Part shown: piece after piece, positions 11,828-20,603 of the stretch
Numbering within the stretch: the stretch's first letter is position 1
Layout: every line of letters starts with the position of its first letter
DNA from: Methylovulum miyakonense HT12
GTDB taxonomy: Bacteria; Pseudomonadota; Gammaproteobacteria; Methylococcales; Methylomonadaceae
NCBI RefSeq assembly: GCF_000384075.1
Contig: NZ_KB913025.1
Coordinates: 746,118-810,117, forward strand
Length of the DNA stretch: 64,000 nt
Reading direction: 5' to 3'
Notes under the pieces: generated by a model
What the model was told of the DNA's origin: nothing
Seen by the model: the letters and a program-made list of their open reading frames with translations, nothing else
The model's database searches: none
Translations under genes and position numbers: made by a program

Positions 11828-13018
11828 TTACTCAATAATAGAGGCAACAACGCCCGCACCGACGGTGCGGCCACCTTCACGGATTGCGAAACGCAAGCCC
11901 TCTTCCATCGCGATCGGCGAGATCAGTTTCACGCTGACGGAGATGTTGTCGCCAGGCATGACCATTTCGACGCCTTCAGGCAGCTTCACCGCCCCGGTCA
12001 CGTCGGTGGTGCGGAAATAGAATTGCGGGCGGTAGCCGTCGAAGAACGGGGTATGGCGGCCGCCTTCCTCTTTTGACAGCACGTAAATCTCGGCGTTGAA
12101 GTGGGCGTGCGGCTTGATGGTGTTTTTGTGCGCCAACACTTGGCCACGCTCGACATCATCGCGTTTGGTGCCGCGCAGCAGCAAGCCGACGTTGTCGCCC
12201 GCCTCGCCTTGGTCCAGCAGTTTGCGGAACATTTCCACGCCGGTGACGGTGGTGGACACGGTCGGGCGGATGCCGACGATCTCGACTTCCTGGCCGACCT
12301 TGATCACGCCACGCTCGATACGGCCAGTCACCACGGTGCCACGGCCTGAGATCGAGAAGACGTCTTCGATCGGCATCAGGAAGGCGCCGTCAACGGCACG
12401 TTCGGGCAACGGGATGTAGGTGTCCAGAGCCTCGACCAGGCGGACGACCGACGGGGCGCCAATTTCGCTGGTGTCGCCGTTCAGCGCCAGCAGCGCGGAG
12501 CCTTTAATGATAGGGGTGTCGTCGCCGGGGAATTCGTACATGTCCAGCAGTTCGCGGATTTCCATTTCCACCAATTCCAGCAGCTCCTCGTCATCGACCA
12601 TGTCGGCCTTGTTCAGGAACACGACGATGTAGGGGACGCCGACCTGGCGTGACAGCAGGATGTGCTCGCGGGTTTGCGGCATCGGGCCGTCGGCGGCCGA
12701 GCAGACCAGGATCGCGCCGTCCATTTGTGCGGCGCCGGTGATCATGTTTTTGACATAGTCGGCATGGCCGGGGCAGTCAACGTGGGCATAGTGGCGGACG
12801 GCGGACTCGTACTCGACATGCGAGGTGGCGATGGTGATGCCGCGCGCCCGCTCTTCAGGCGCATTGTCAATTTGGTCAAAGGCCTTGACCTCCCCACCTT
12901 GCAGCTCGGCCATCACTTTCGTCAGCGCCGCGGTCAGGGTGGTTTTGCCGTGGTCAACGTGACCGATTGTGCCGACGTTGACATGGGGCTTGCTACGTGA
13001 AAACTTTTCTTTGGCCAT
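11828..13018 (-). CDS. tuf: elongation factor Tu
   Basis: GTPase that delivers aminoacyl-tRNA to the ribosome. 396 residues. GTP-binding motifs are G1 GHVDHGKT, G3 DCPGHADY and G4 NKAD; domains 2 and 3 follow, ending in [13 protein letters not shown]. The gene is noticeably richer in G/C, especially at third positions, than the ribosomal and polymerase genes downstream. That fits strong codon bias or gene conversion with a second tuf copy (inference). It follows tRNA-Thr. Confidence 0.98.
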   Translation of the reverse strand: MAKEKFSRSKPHVNVGTIGHVDHGKTTLTAALTKVMAELQGGEVKAFDQIDNAPEERARGITIATSHVEYESAVRHYAHVDCPGHADYVKNMITGAAQMDGAILVCSAADGPMPQTREHILLSRQVGVPYIVVFLNKADMVDDEELLELVEMEIRELLDMYEFPGDDTPIIKGSALLALNGDTSEIGAPSVVRLVEALDTYIPLPERAVDGAFLMPIEDVFSISGRGTVVTGRIERGVIKVGQEVEIVGIRPTVSTTVTGVEMFRKLLDQGEAGDNVGLLLRGTKRDDVERGQVLAHKNTIKPHAHFNAEIYVLSKEEGGRHTPFFDGYRPQFYFRTTDVTGAVKLPEGVEMVMPGDNISVSVKLISPIAMEEGLRFAIREGGRTVGAGVVASIIE

Positions 13019-13051
13019 GAATCTATACCTTTAACTTTTTGACTTTGCAAA

Positions 13052-13127
<76 letters not shown>

Positions 13128-13142
13128 ACAACCTATAGAATT

Positions 13143-13216
13143 TGGAGCGGGTGATGGGAATCGAACCCACGTGATCAGCTTGGAAGGCTGGAGTTCTACC
13201 ATTGAACTACACCCGC
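13143..13216 (-). tRNA. tRNA-Gly (TCC)
   Basis: 74 nt with encoded CCA. Anticodon loop CTTCCAA gives anticodon TCC; the acceptor GCGGGTG/CACCCGC is perfect. Lies 15 bp from tRNA-Thr. Confidence 0.97.
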
Positions 13217-13234
13217 TTTAAACTAAATTTGAGA

Positions 13235-13319
13235 TGGTGGAGGGGGGAGGATTCGAACCTCCGAAGGCAGAGCCGGCAGATTTACAGTCTGATCCCTTTG
13301 GCCGCTCGGGAACCCCTCC
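13235..13319 (-). tRNA. tRNA-Tyr (GTA)
   Basis: 85 nt class II tRNA with a long variable arm and encoded CCA. The anticodon loop ACTGTAAAT gives anticodon GTA. First gene of the tRNA-tuf transcript. Confidence 0.97.
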
Positions 13320-13338
13320 AGTATCGGGTAAGCTGCTC

Positions 13339-13367
13339 ATTGTCTTCTATCAGAACCAATGTGTCAA
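13339..13367 (-). promoter_or_regulatory. sigma-70 promoter of the tRNA-Tyr/Gly/Thr-tuf operon
   Basis: On the minus strand a perfect -35 TTGACA (13362-13367), a 17-bp spacer and a -10 GACAAT (13339-13344) lie about 20 bp upstream of the 5' end of tRNA-Tyr. The GC-containing discriminator after the -10 fits a stringently controlled stable-RNA promoter (inference). Confidence 0.75.
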
Positions 13368-13719
13368 CTAAATATTTAAAATTCGTATGTGGGGATCAAT
13401 TTATCCCATCACCCTTAACAACCACGAAGGCAGGATATACGAAAACCAAAACAGCCAAATACAGGCTTAATGGCCAAAAAACCTGCTCACTGGACACATT
13501 TTACAATCAGGAAGCCGCCAACAGGCATATAGCGGAGCCAGATGGGCGCCGCCCAAGGCTATTGCAACCGCCAACAAATCCAGCGGGCATCACCTGATTC
13601 CTCCGCCCAAAATATCAAGCCAAACTTCCCGGCTCAAAAGAACTTGCCATAACTATACTTAAAAGCCAATAAATTCTAATATAATGGCGACTTAACTTAT
13701 TACATTTCAGGAAACATAA
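13368..13719 (+). promoter_or_regulatory. tuf-operon/speE intergenic region with a weak speE promoter
   Basis: About 350 bp with no convincing gene. The only promoter element I see for speE is a perfect -10 TATAAT at 13680-13685, 35 bp before the ATG, with a poor -35 (CTTAAA-like) near 13657. The ribosome-binding site is a modest CAGGAAA. The rest shows no clear signal. Confidence 0.4.
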
Positions 13720-14568
13720 ATGAACCCCTCAGAATGGTTTACCGAACAACTTCCAGGGGCTGACTCGGCCTTTTCTTTAAAAATCAAAAAGAAACTACAC
13801 GAAGAACAATCCGCGTTCCAATTTCTAGAAATTTACGAAACCGAAACTTTCGGTAATTTGATGGTGATAGACGGCTGCACCATGGTATCCACCCGCGATA
13901 ACTTTTTTTACCACGAGATGATTAGCCATCCCGCGCTGTTCACACATCCCGAACCCAAAAGGGTATGGATTATCGGCGGCGGTGATTGCGGCACACTGAA
14001 AGAGGTATTGAAGCACCGCTCCGTTGAACATGCCGTGCAAATTGATATTGATGAACGGGTAACCCGCCTTGCAGAAATTTACTTCCCAGAACTTTGCGAA
14101 TCCAACAGCGACCCGCGTGCGGAATTGAAATTTATCGACGGCATCAAATGGGTCAAGGATGCCGAACCTAATTCCGTTGACATCATTATTGTTGACAGCA
14201 CAGACCCTGTCGGGCCGGCCGAAGGCTTGTTCAGCAAAGCGTTTTATCATGATTGCTTTAACTGCCTGTCCGAACACGGCATGGTTGTGCAACAGAGCGA
14301 ATCCGCGTTATACCACCTGAAATTAATCGGCGAAATGCGTGACGCCATGGGGTCGGCGGGTTTTGGGCATTTGCAGACCCTCTTTTTCCCGCAGTGCATC
14401 TACCCATCGGGATGGTGGAGCGCGACCATCGCCAGCAAAACCAGCTTGGCAAAATTTCGTGAATTGGATGCCGCCGACAAACCTTTCGACACGACTTATT
14501 ACAATGTCGACATCCACAAGGCAGCGTTGGCGCAACCAGAGTTTTTTAAAAAAGCATTTTCTTTATAA
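13720..14568 (+). CDS. speE: spermidine synthase (polyamine aminopropyltransferase)
   Basis: Transfers an aminopropyl group from decarboxylated SAM to putrescine. 282 residues, the usual size. The nucleotide-binding loop reads IIGGGDCGTLKEVLKH, where Cys replaces the more usual Gly. IDIDERV holds the acidic ribose-binding residues, and the catalytic block is IIIVDSTDPVGPAEGLF. The start MNPSEWFTEQLPGADSAFSLKIKKKL matches the family. No speD lies nearby. The MarR-type gene begins 4 bp after the stop, so the two may be co-transcribed. Confidence 0.95.
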   Translation: MNPSEWFTEQLPGADSAFSLKIKKKLHEEQSAFQFLEIYETETFGNLMVIDGCTMVSTRDNFFYHEMISHPALFTHPEPKRVWIIGGGDCGTLKEVLKHRSVEHAVQIDIDERVTRLAEIYFPELCESNSDPRAELKFIDGIKWVKDAEPNSVDIIIVDSTDPVGPAEGLFSKAFYHDCFNCLSEHGMVVQQSESALYHLKLIGEMRDAMGSAGFGHLQTLFFPQCIYPSGWWSATIASKTSLAKFRELDAADKPFDTTYYNVDIHKAALAQPEFFKKAFSL

Positions 14569-14572
14569 GCTG

Positions 14573-15166
14573 ATGCAGGATTTAAACACCTTCAGGCTTA
14601 TTGAACGCATCAGCAACCTGTTGCGTTCTGAAGAGCGAAAAAAATATGCCGCCATTGGCCTGCAACCCGTGCATATCCAAGTTTTGGATTATTTGTCGAC
14701 TTGCAACCGCTTTAGCGACACGCCTGCGGCAGTTGCAGAATACATTGGCCTGACCAAAGGCACCGTCTCGCAATCGATTCAGGTGCTTGAGCGTAAAGAC
14801 TATGTGACCAAAAGCCAAGACAGCAGCGATGGCCGCGTGGTGCACCTGGCGTTGTCTGAGGCAGGCAAGCGTTTATTGGACGAAATCAAACCTATTGATG
14901 TTTTTGCACAAGCGCAGGCCATCATCTCGTCCCAAAAATTCACTACCATTGAAGACGCCTTGAACAATGTCCTGACCGAGCTACAAAAGGCCAACAATGC
15001 CAAAAGCTTTGGCGTCTGCCATTCCTGTGTTAATTTCATTGAAGTGGAAAACCACTACCTGTGCAACTTAACGCAACTGCCGTTAAGCCAAACCGACTCA
15101 AAGAAAATATGCCGTGAGCATGTCCTTGTCGATGGGACTGGCACATCCACCACCCCATCCCCCTAG
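14573..15166 (+). CDS. MarR-family regulator with C-terminal four-cysteine motif
   Basis: 197 residues from ATG 14573, just after speE. Residues about 30-105 form a MarR winged helix-turn-helix (QPVHIQVLDYLSTC, then TKGTVSQSIQVLERKDYV, then DGRVVHLALSEAGKRLL). After a helical dimerisation segment the C-terminus carries Cys149, Cys152, Cys164 and Cys180 (C-X2-C-X11-C-X15-C) in a compact segment that ends ICREH. Four such cysteines suggest a zinc or Fe-S site and hence metal or redox sensing; that is inference. The target genes are not evident. Codons upstream of 14573 in the same frame overlap speE and were not used. Confidence 0.85.
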   Translation: MQDLNTFRLIERISNLLRSEERKKYAAIGLQPVHIQVLDYLSTCNRFSDTPAAVAEYIGLTKGTVSQSIQVLERKDYVTKSQDSSDGRVVHLALSEAGKRLLDEIKPIDVFAQAQAIISSQKFTTIEDALNNVLTELQKANNAKSFGVCHSCVNFIEVENHYLCNLTQLPLSQTDSKKICREHVLVDGTGTSTTPSP

Positions 15167-15196
15167 TAAACCGACCTTATCAATGCGAGAGCCAAC

Positions 15197-15460
15197 ATGT
15201 TCGACCCTAAAGCCATAGATGACATAGCCAACCGTTTAGCCAGCGCCATCCCGCCCGGATTGAACAATTTTAAAGAGGATCTGGAAAAAAACTTTCACGC
15301 CATTTTACAAAGCGCATTAAGCAAACTGGATTTGGTGACCCGTGAAGAATTTGAAGTCCAGAAAATGGTGCTTGCAAAAACCCGTTCCAAACTCGAAGAC
15401 CTGGAAAAGCGCGTTTCTGAAATGGAAAAGCCACTAACGGACAAAACAGAAGAAGCTTAG
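15197..15460 (+). CDS. ubiK: UbiK/BMFP-family ubiquinone biosynthesis accessory factor
   Basis: 87 residues. An amphipathic N-terminal helix (DPKAIDDIANRLASAIPPGLNNFKEDLEKNF) is followed by VTREEFEVQKMVLAKTRSKLEDLEKRVSEME, a trimerising coiled coil typical of the YqiC/UbiK family. In E. coli UbiK works with UbiJ in the aerobic ubiquinone biosynthesis complex. The family assignment is good; the role here rests on homology. Lies 30 bp after the MarR gene. Confidence 0.85.
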   Translation: MFDPKAIDDIANRLASAIPPGLNNFKEDLEKNFHAILQSALSKLDLVTREEFEVQKMVLAKTRSKLEDLEKRVSEMEKPLTDKTEEA

Positions 15461-15526
15461 CCCACCTTTTTTAGTGACGGTGGAGGCGCAACATTTTGCG
15501 TCTCTAACCCCTCCTGCGGACACCGA

Positions 15527-15814
15527 TCACACTACCGTAACAATCAACGCAAAAACAAACACAAAAATCACCCATAGGGCCAATTTGGCTTTTAGCGTCA
15601 ACCCGGCACTCAACCGCTCAAACTCAAGCTTGACGGCTTGTTTTTTATTGTCGGCCTGAAAAACCCGACGCAGACGGGACTTTAATCGGTAACGGGCCTC
15701 GTCCTCCGCCTCCTGCTCTATCAATTCAATGATTTTCGAGTAAAAACTGCCACATTCCGGGCAGCGCATTACCTGCGTGTCGGTTTCATAGCCACATGAA
15801 GGACATTTTTGCAT
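15527..15814 (-). CDS. zinc-ribbon, single-membrane-span protein
   Basis: 95 residues from ATG 15814, which follows a GGGGG-type ribosome-binding site. An N-terminal zinc ribbon (QKCPSCGYETDTQVMRCPECGSFY, two CxxC pairs) is followed by a charged helical middle (IELIEQEAEDEARYRLKSRLRR). One C-terminal transmembrane helix (KAKLALWVIFVFVFALIVTVV) anchors it. Lies 18 bp downstream of the DUF3301 gene on the same strand. No function can be assigned. Confidence 0.75.
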   Translation of the reverse strand: MQKCPSCGYETDTQVMRCPECGSFYSKIIELIEQEAEDEARYRLKSRLRRVFQADNKKQAVKLEFERLSAGLTLKAKLALWVIFVFVFALIVTVV

Positions 15815-15832
15815 ATTAACCCCCAAGCAAAA

Positions 15833-16150
15833 TCAACCCAAATCCACCCTGTAAGGATCCATAACGATAGATTCGACAGATTGGCCTAACATAATGATTT
15901 TTCCGTTATATCGCCTATCGCCTGTGGAAGCGAACTCAAATACAAAAGTCCGTTGCAAGCGCAGCCTCCCTTTGTTGTCCCGCTTTAGCCAAAGCCCATT
16001 TCCCGCAATATAATCATCCAACATCTGCACTTGCACTGATTGGCAATGGGCTTGAGTGGCCCGGTAAGCAATTTCTTTCACCTTTTGGCCGTGATACCAG
16101 TAGCCAAAACCCAATAATATTAAAGCAATTAAAACAAGATGGTCTATCAT
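15833..16150 (-). CDS. DUF3301-family membrane-anchored protein
   Basis: About 105 residues from ATG 16150; a GTG at 16159 would add three. One N-terminal transmembrane helix (HLVLIALILLGFGYWY) is followed by AYRATQAHCQSVQVQMLDDYIAGNGLWLKRDNKGRLRLQRTFVFEFASTGDRRYNG cut here into the features seen: the conserved AHCQ segment, the LWLKRDNKGRLRLQR block and a FEFASTGDRRY motif. These match DUF3301, a small gammaproteobacterial family of unknown role. Forms a pair with the downstream zinc-ribbon gene. Confidence 0.75.
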   Translation of the reverse strand: MIDHLVLIALILLGFGYWYHGQKVKEIAYRATQAHCQSVQVQMLDDYIAGNGLWLKRDNKGRLRLQRTFVFEFASTGDRRYNGKIIMLGQSVESIVMDPYRVDLG

Positions 16151-16326
16151 GGCCGCCACTGGTTACAAAACGCTAAGTTAAGCTGATATTCTACTAAAAT
16201 TCCCTACCAAAGCAGCGGCCGCCTTTACAATACGGTAAAACTTACATGGTTTCATTATTGATTTGCCTCATAGTAATGGTAAATTAGACCCATAAACTTT
16301 TTAAACCGCCGACTCCCGACATCGCC

Positions 16327-17001
16327 ATGCCTTCTGAACTCACCCTTGTTGAAATACTGCCGACTGCGGCACATAAATATTCTGTGATCTGGCTACACGG
16401 CCTAGGGGCGGATGGCCATGATTTTGAAGGCATTGTGCCTGAACTGCATTTGCAGTCCGCCGCGAACATCCATTTTATATTCCCGAACGCACCGATCCAG
16501 CCAGTGACCATAAACAACGGCATGAAGATGCGTTCTTGGTATGACATCCTGGAAGCTTCCCTAGAAAGGAAAGTTGACACGGCAGGCATTTATAAATCCG
16601 CTGAAGCCATCAATCGGCTCATCCGGCAAGAAATGGACAAAGGCATTCCATCCGAAAATATTTTGCTCGCCGGCTTTTCCCAAGGCGGGGTAATAGCGCT
16701 CCACGCAGGCCTGCGTTATCCGAAAAAATTGGCGGGCATTGTCGCATTATCGGCCTATTTGCCGACCACTGAACAATTAAAAGCAGAAGGCAGTGCGGCG
16801 AATTACAGCACACCCATTTTCATGGCTCATGGCATCCTGGACAATGTGGTCGCCATCGAAACCGCCAAAGCCGCTTTCGACGCCCTGGACGCACTGGAAT
16901 ACCACATCAAATGGCATGATTACCTAATGGAACACTCCGTCTGCATTGAAGAAATACAGCACATTTCTGCGTTTATCAATTCGCTTTTCCATGAGGTATA
17001 A
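16327..17001 (+). CDS. alpha/beta-hydrolase carboxylesterase (YtpH/EstB type)
   Basis: 224 residues, the size of the phospholipase/carboxylesterase family (PF02230). The oxyanion region is WLHGLGADGHDF. The nucleophile elbow is LLAGFSQGGVIAL (GxSxG). The acid is in HGILDNVVAIETA and the catalytic His in YLMEHSVCIEEI. Cytosolic, with no signal peptide. The natural substrate cannot be told. A strong bidirectional terminator follows immediately. Confidence 0.9.
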   Translation: MPSELTLVEILPTAAHKYSVIWLHGLGADGHDFEGIVPELHLQSAANIHFIFPNAPIQPVTINNGMKMRSWYDILEASLERKVDTAGIYKSAEAINRLIRQEMDKGIPSENILLAGFSQGGVIALHAGLRYPKKLAGIVALSAYLPTTEQLKAEGSAANYSTPIFMAHGILDNVVAIETAKAAFDALDALEYHIKWHDYLMEHSVCIEEIQHISAFINSLFHEV

Positions 17002-17036
17002 AAAAAGGGCGTGCCAATGACGGCACGCCCTTTTTT
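17001..17036. terminator. bidirectional rho-independent terminator
   Basis: GGGCGTGCC/GGCACGCCC hairpin (17007-17030) with a 6-nt loop, flanked by A6 on the left and T6 on the right, so it works on both strands. It separates the esterase gene from the convergent membrane-protein gene. Confidence 0.92.
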
Positions 17037-17048
17037 AGCAATAAACCA

Positions 17049-17375
17049 TTACGCCTTCACTGCATTGACAATCTCATTAAACGCTTCAACCCTGGTTTTG
17101 CCCGTTTTAACCAAATCGACACCCGTATCAATGACCATTTGGCATAATCCTGGCGTCTTATAAACGATAAGGCATAAATAACCCACCGCCGGAACCGCAA
17201 TTAATGCCCCTATAAACCCGGGCATCCCGACCACACCCATCAGCTTAGTCAGCAACACTATAGCATCCAGCGGCAACAACACCATCGCCCCAAAATAAGC
17301 CACCACCATAAAGGTGAATGACACAAAAACCACAAACTGAAGCAGCCTGACTAACGCAACGTTAACTTTTTTCAT
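17049..17375 (-). CDS. small membrane protein, unknown function
   Basis: 108 residues from ATG 17375 (MKKVNVALVRLLQFVVF); an in-frame ATG at 17393 would add six. Two hydrophobic stretches, VRLLQFVVFVSFTFMVVAYFGAMVLL and a second one around GMPGFIGALIAVPAVGYLCLIVY, suggest two to three membrane helices before a soluble tail (DTGVDLVKTGKTRVEAFNEIVNAVKA). I recognise no family. It has its own terminator at 17001-17036. Confidence 0.65.
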   Translation of the reverse strand: MKKVNVALVRLLQFVVFVSFTFMVVAYFGAMVLLPLDAIVLLTKLMGVVGMPGFIGALIAVPAVGYLCLIVYKTPGLCQMVIDTGVDLVKTGKTRVEAFNEIVNAVKA

Positions 17376-17525
17376 AACTCTCGATATCCGCATAACTTTA
17401 AGAAGCCCGGGGGTGGTTATTCTTGATCAAAGCCCCCTTTTTTAAGTCGGCGATTATACCTTAAAGCATCAAGAATCCTTTTTTTTTTCTTGAATGCGGC
17501 ACAATCAGCCACGAATCGGCAAACG

Positions 17526-18479
17526 CTATACAAACCCCAAAAACATCTTATTTATTGAAATCCCCTGCAAAGCAGTCTCTATCGCTTTGCGGTCAAATTG
17601 CGGGGCAAGCAATTGGATCAATTCAAACATATAACCGCGTAAATAAGCATCCCGGCGTATGCCTAGATAAGTGGTGCTGGGCGGAAACAAATGGCTGGCG
17701 TCGATAACCCCCAAACCGCTATCCCGCTCAGGGTCGTAAGCAATGTTCGCCAACAAACCGATCCCCAAGCCAAGATTGACATAGGTTTTGATGACATCCG
17801 CATCAATCGCGGTCAGCACCACATTCGGCGCCAGCCCCGCCTCGGTAAAGATGCGGTTGACCAAAGAACCGCCCGTAAAGGTGAAATCATAAGTGATCAA
17901 CGGATAGCGCGAGATTTTTTCCAGGGTCAATGGCCGATCATCAAACAACGGGTGTGAATGCGGCGCGACAATACAACGGTTCCATTGGTAACAAGGGAAA
18001 CACAGGAGCTTATCAAAATTGCTGATCACTTCCGTCGCGATGCCAATATCGGCTTCGCCACTCGCCACCTGTTCGGCAACCTGGGTCGGATTGCCCTGAT
18101 GGATATGCAATTTCACATCGGGATAACGCTGTATAAAGGCCTGCACAGCGGCTGGCAACCGGTAGCGCGCCTGCGTGTGCGTCGTCGCCAAGGTCAATGT
18201 CCCCGTTTCTTTTTGGCTGAATTCTTCACTGACGAGCTTGATATTGTCTATTTCACGCAATGCCCGCTCGGCCAAGTTTAAAATCAGCTTGCCCGATTCC
18301 GTGACACCGGTTAACCGCTTGCCATTACGCTCAAAAATATGCAGGTTCAATTCTTCTTCCAGCAATTGGATCTGCTTGCTGACACCGGATTGCGAAGTAT
18401 GCAGCACCTCGGCGGCTTGGGAAATGTTCAAGCCCTGACGCGAAATTTCACGCACATAACGCAACTGGTGCAGCTTCAT
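17526..18479 (-). CDS. cysB: CysB-like LysR-family transcriptional regulator
   Basis: 317 residues. The N-terminal LysR winged helix is MKLHQLRYVREISRQGLNISQAAEVLHTSQSGVSKQI, seen here as MKLHQLRYV...SQSGVSKQIQLLEEEL, typical of CysB rather than of general LysR proteins. The effector domain holds TTHTQARYRLPAAVQAF and SEADIGIA-like GEADIGIATE, in the region where CysB binds N-acetylserine, sulfate or thiosulfate. CysB controls cysteine and sulfur assimilation in Enterobacteria. It is divergent from a TSUP-family transporter, which fits a sulfur-related target (inference). Confidence 0.88.
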   Translation of the reverse strand: MKLHQLRYVREISRQGLNISQAAEVLHTSQSGVSKQIQLLEEELNLHIFERNGKRLTGVTESGKLILNLAERALREIDNIKLVSEEFSQKETGTLTLATTHTQARYRLPAAVQAFIQRYPDVKLHIHQGNPTQVAEQVASGEADIGIATEVISNFDKLLCFPCYQWNRCIVAPHSHPLFDDRPLTLEKISRYPLITYDFTFTGGSLVNRIFTEAGLAPNVVLTAIDADVIKTYVNLGLGIGLLANIAYDPERDSGLGVIDASHLFPPSTTYLGIRRDAYLRGYMFELIQLLAPQFDRKAIETALQGISINKMFLGFV

Positions 18480-18491
18480 AATACCGCTCTA

Positions 18492-18522
18492 TATAACCAA
18501 ATGATATAACCATAGCATAACA
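18492..18522. promoter_or_regulatory. repeated ATAACC/ATAACA motif between cysB-like and TSUP genes
   Basis: TATAACC at 18492-18498 and again at 18505-18511, then CATAACA at 18516-18522, starting 13 bp upstream of the regulator ATG. LysR-type regulators often bind such spaced half-sites in divergent intergenic regions. Binding by the adjacent CysB-like protein is inference. Confidence 0.4.
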
Positions 18523-18548
18523 TATCATTAATAGTTGTAGATAAGCCC

Positions 18549-18577
18549 TGTTAAGATGTTTTCATATTATCTTAACA
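18549..18577 (+). promoter_or_regulatory. inverted repeat upstream of the TSUP transporter
   Basis: Perfect 9-bp inverted repeat TGTTAAGAT/ATCTTAACA with an 11-bp AT-rich spacer, ending 20 bp before the transporter ATG. It could be an operator or a 5'-UTR hairpin; the sequence alone does not decide. Confidence 0.5.
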
Positions 18578-18597
18578 ATCAAAAAAGGTTATTACTT

Positions 18598-19407
18598 ATG
18601 AATTGGGAATATTCGCTTTCAGGCTTACTGGTCGGATTATTGGTGGGCATCACCGGGGTCGGCGGCGGCTCATTGATGACCCCTTTATTGGTGTTCTTAT
18701 TTGGCTTCAAACCGTCAGTTGCGGTCGGCACCGATTTATTGTTCGCCGCCATCACCAAAACGGTCGGGGTCGGGGTACACCATACCAAACACAGCTCGGT
18801 CGATTGGAAAGTCGTCACTTGGCTGGCGGTAGGCAGCATCCCTTTTGCCATCGCCACATTGCTGGTATTGAAGCATTTGATGGATATCGGCAAAGAAGTC
18901 ACTGGCGCCATCACCTTCACCTTGGGCGTCGCCCTGTTGCTGACCGCCGTGTCACTGCTGGTGCGTAGCCTCCTGATACGCCGGGCGGGAAAGGTTGATG
19001 TCCCTAAAGACCAGGAAAATGACCTCGAAGTGATTGGCCGTTTCCATAAGCTGCAAATCCCCGCAACCATTTTGACGGGTGCGGTGCTCGGTGTGCTAGT
19101 GACATTATCCTCAGTCGGCGCAGGCGCCTTAGGCACAGTCGCCTTATTGTTCCTGTACCCAAAAATGAAAACCGTCAAAATAGTCGGCACGGATTTGGCC
19201 CACGCCATCCCGCTCACCGCTGTTGCAGGTTTTGGGCATTGGACATTAGGCAACGTGGATTTTGTGCTATTAGGCAGCTTACTGATCGGCTCCTTTCCGG
19301 GCATTTGGGTCGGCAGCCATATCAGCGCGAAAATCCCTGAACGTTATTTACGTCCAACTTTAGCCACCATCCTGTTGTTGATCGGCGTAAAATTCGTCCT
19401 TGCTTAA
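18598..19407 (+). CDS. TSUP-family (TauE/SafE) sulfite/anion exporter
   Basis: 269 residues from ATG 18598, which has an AAGG ribosome-binding site; upstream in-frame codons overlap the inverted repeat and are not convincing. About eight hydrophobic segments are visible. The two family signature loops appear as GITGVGGGSLMTPLLVFLFG near the N-terminus and LSSVGAGALGTVALLFLYP in the second half. TSUP proteins move sulfite, sulfonates or related anions across the inner membrane. Divergence from a CysB-like regulator supports a sulfur compound as substrate (inference). Confidence 0.88.
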   Translation: MNWEYSLSGLLVGLLVGITGVGGGSLMTPLLVFLFGFKPSVAVGTDLLFAAITKTVGVGVHHTKHSSVDWKVVTWLAVGSIPFAIATLLVLKHLMDIGKEVTGAITFTLGVALLLTAVSLLVRSLLIRRAGKVDVPKDQENDLEVIGRFHKLQIPATILTGAVLGVLVTLSSVGAGALGTVALLFLYPKMKTVKIVGTDLAHAIPLTAVAGFGHWTLGNVDFVLLGSLLIGSFPGIWVGSHISAKIPERYLRPTLATILLLIGVKFVLA

Positions 19408-19440
19408 GGGTACGCACGCTTCACAGCCAACCCCAACCAT

Positions 19441-19498
19441 AAGCCGGAATGCACCTGTCCGTGTAAACGTGACACCGGAGCTTCCGGCTTAAATTTTT
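19441..19498 (+). terminator. rho-independent terminator after TSUP gene
   Basis: AAGCCGGAA (19441-19449) pairs with TTCCGGCTT (19482-19490). The long loop can partly pair (GTGT/ACAC), and the stem is followed by AAATTTTT. Confidence 0.75.
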
Positions 19499-19607
19499 AC
19501 CTTCCAAACCTGGAACCTACACCGACCCATCAAAAACGCCGTAGCCTTCGCCTCTATCGTGGTTTTATAATCCACTTCATTATCTAAACGACTTGACCGC
19601 CAAGCCT

Positions 19608-20501
19608 GTGAAACACACGGACACTTTCAACCACATCGCCGGACAAATCCGTACAAGCCTAGGCGAACCCTTCGACCTGCTATCCGCACAGCCGCTATCT
19701 GGCGGCGACATCAACTCCGCTTTCCGTTTGCAAGGCCGCAAGCGACATTATTTTGTCAAACTCAACCGCCCGCAATTATTACCCATGTTCACCGCCGAAC
19801 TGGCAGGTTTGCAGGAATTGGCGGCGACCCACACCTTGCGCGTCCCTCGCCCTATCTTGGCAGGCTCAACTGACGAGCATGCTTTCCTGGTACTGGAATA
19901 CCTGGACTGGGGCGCGGGCAGCCCCTCCGCTAGCCGCTTGCTGGGGCAACAACTCGCCCAATTGCACCGACAACCCCAAGCCTATTTCGGCTGGCACCGC
20001 GACAACACGATCGGCAGCACGCCACAGCCCAACGCGGGCCATACCAGCTGGCCTGATTTCTGGCGTGAACAACGCCTCGGTTTCCAATTGCAGCTGGCAA
20101 AAATTAACGGGCAGAATGGCCGCCTGCAAACCTTGGGCGAGCAATTATGCGGGAGCCTCGACGCTTTCTTTAGCGGCTACCAGCCCATACCGTCGCTATT
20201 GCACGGCGATTTATGGGGCGGGAACACCGCCGTTGACCCGCAAGGGCGGCCTGTTATCTTTGACCCGGCCTGTTATTACGGTGACCGGGAGACCGATTTG
20301 GCAATGACCGAACTGTTTGGCGGCTTCGACCGTGATTTTTACGCCGCCTACCAATCGGCCTGGCCTTTAGATCAAGGTTTTGGCACACGGAAAATCCTGT
20401 ACAATCTCTACCACATTTTGAACCATCTGAATTTGTTCGGCGGTGGCTACGGCAGGCAAGCGGAAAACATGCTGGCAAAGCTACTGGCGGAAATCAAATG
20501 A
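19608..20501 (+). CDS. fructosamine kinase-family protein
   Basis: 297 residues from GTG 19608; a TTG at 19593 in the same frame would add five, and no ATG is available. It belongs to the fructosamine/ketosamine-3-kinase family with an aminoglycoside-phosphotransferase-like fold. Visible motifs are the nucleotide loop PLSGGDINSAFRL with YFVKLN, the catalytic loop LLHGDLWGGN and the metal-binding FDPACYYGDRETDLAMTELFGGF. Such kinases phosphorylate Amadori products on proteins for deglycation; the bacterial substrate is often uncertain. Confidence 0.88.
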   Translation: MKHTDTFNHIAGQIRTSLGEPFDLLSAQPLSGGDINSAFRLQGRKRHYFVKLNRPQLLPMFTAELAGLQELAATHTLRVPRPILAGSTDEHAFLVLEYLDWGAGSPSASRLLGQQLAQLHRQPQAYFGWHRDNTIGSTPQPNAGHTSWPDFWREQRLGFQLQLAKINGQNGRLQTLGEQLCGSLDAFFSGYQPIPSLLHGDLWGGNTAVDPQGRPVIFDPACYYGDRETDLAMTELFGGFDRDFYAAYQSAWPLDQGFGTRKILYNLYHILNHLNLFGGGYGRQAENMLAKLLAEIK

Positions 20502-20603
20502 CCAGAACCTATTTTTGTCCCTATCCGCATTGAACCGCGCATAATAATGGCGGTCAAGTTGCAGCCCGTAACGGAAGCCCGGCTTCCCATACCAGAGAAC
20601 CGT

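Noticed and set aside
18579..19304. 241-codon minus-strand frame opposite the TSUP gene
   Set aside because: The plus strand encodes a clear transporter family member; the reverse frame has no recognisable features.
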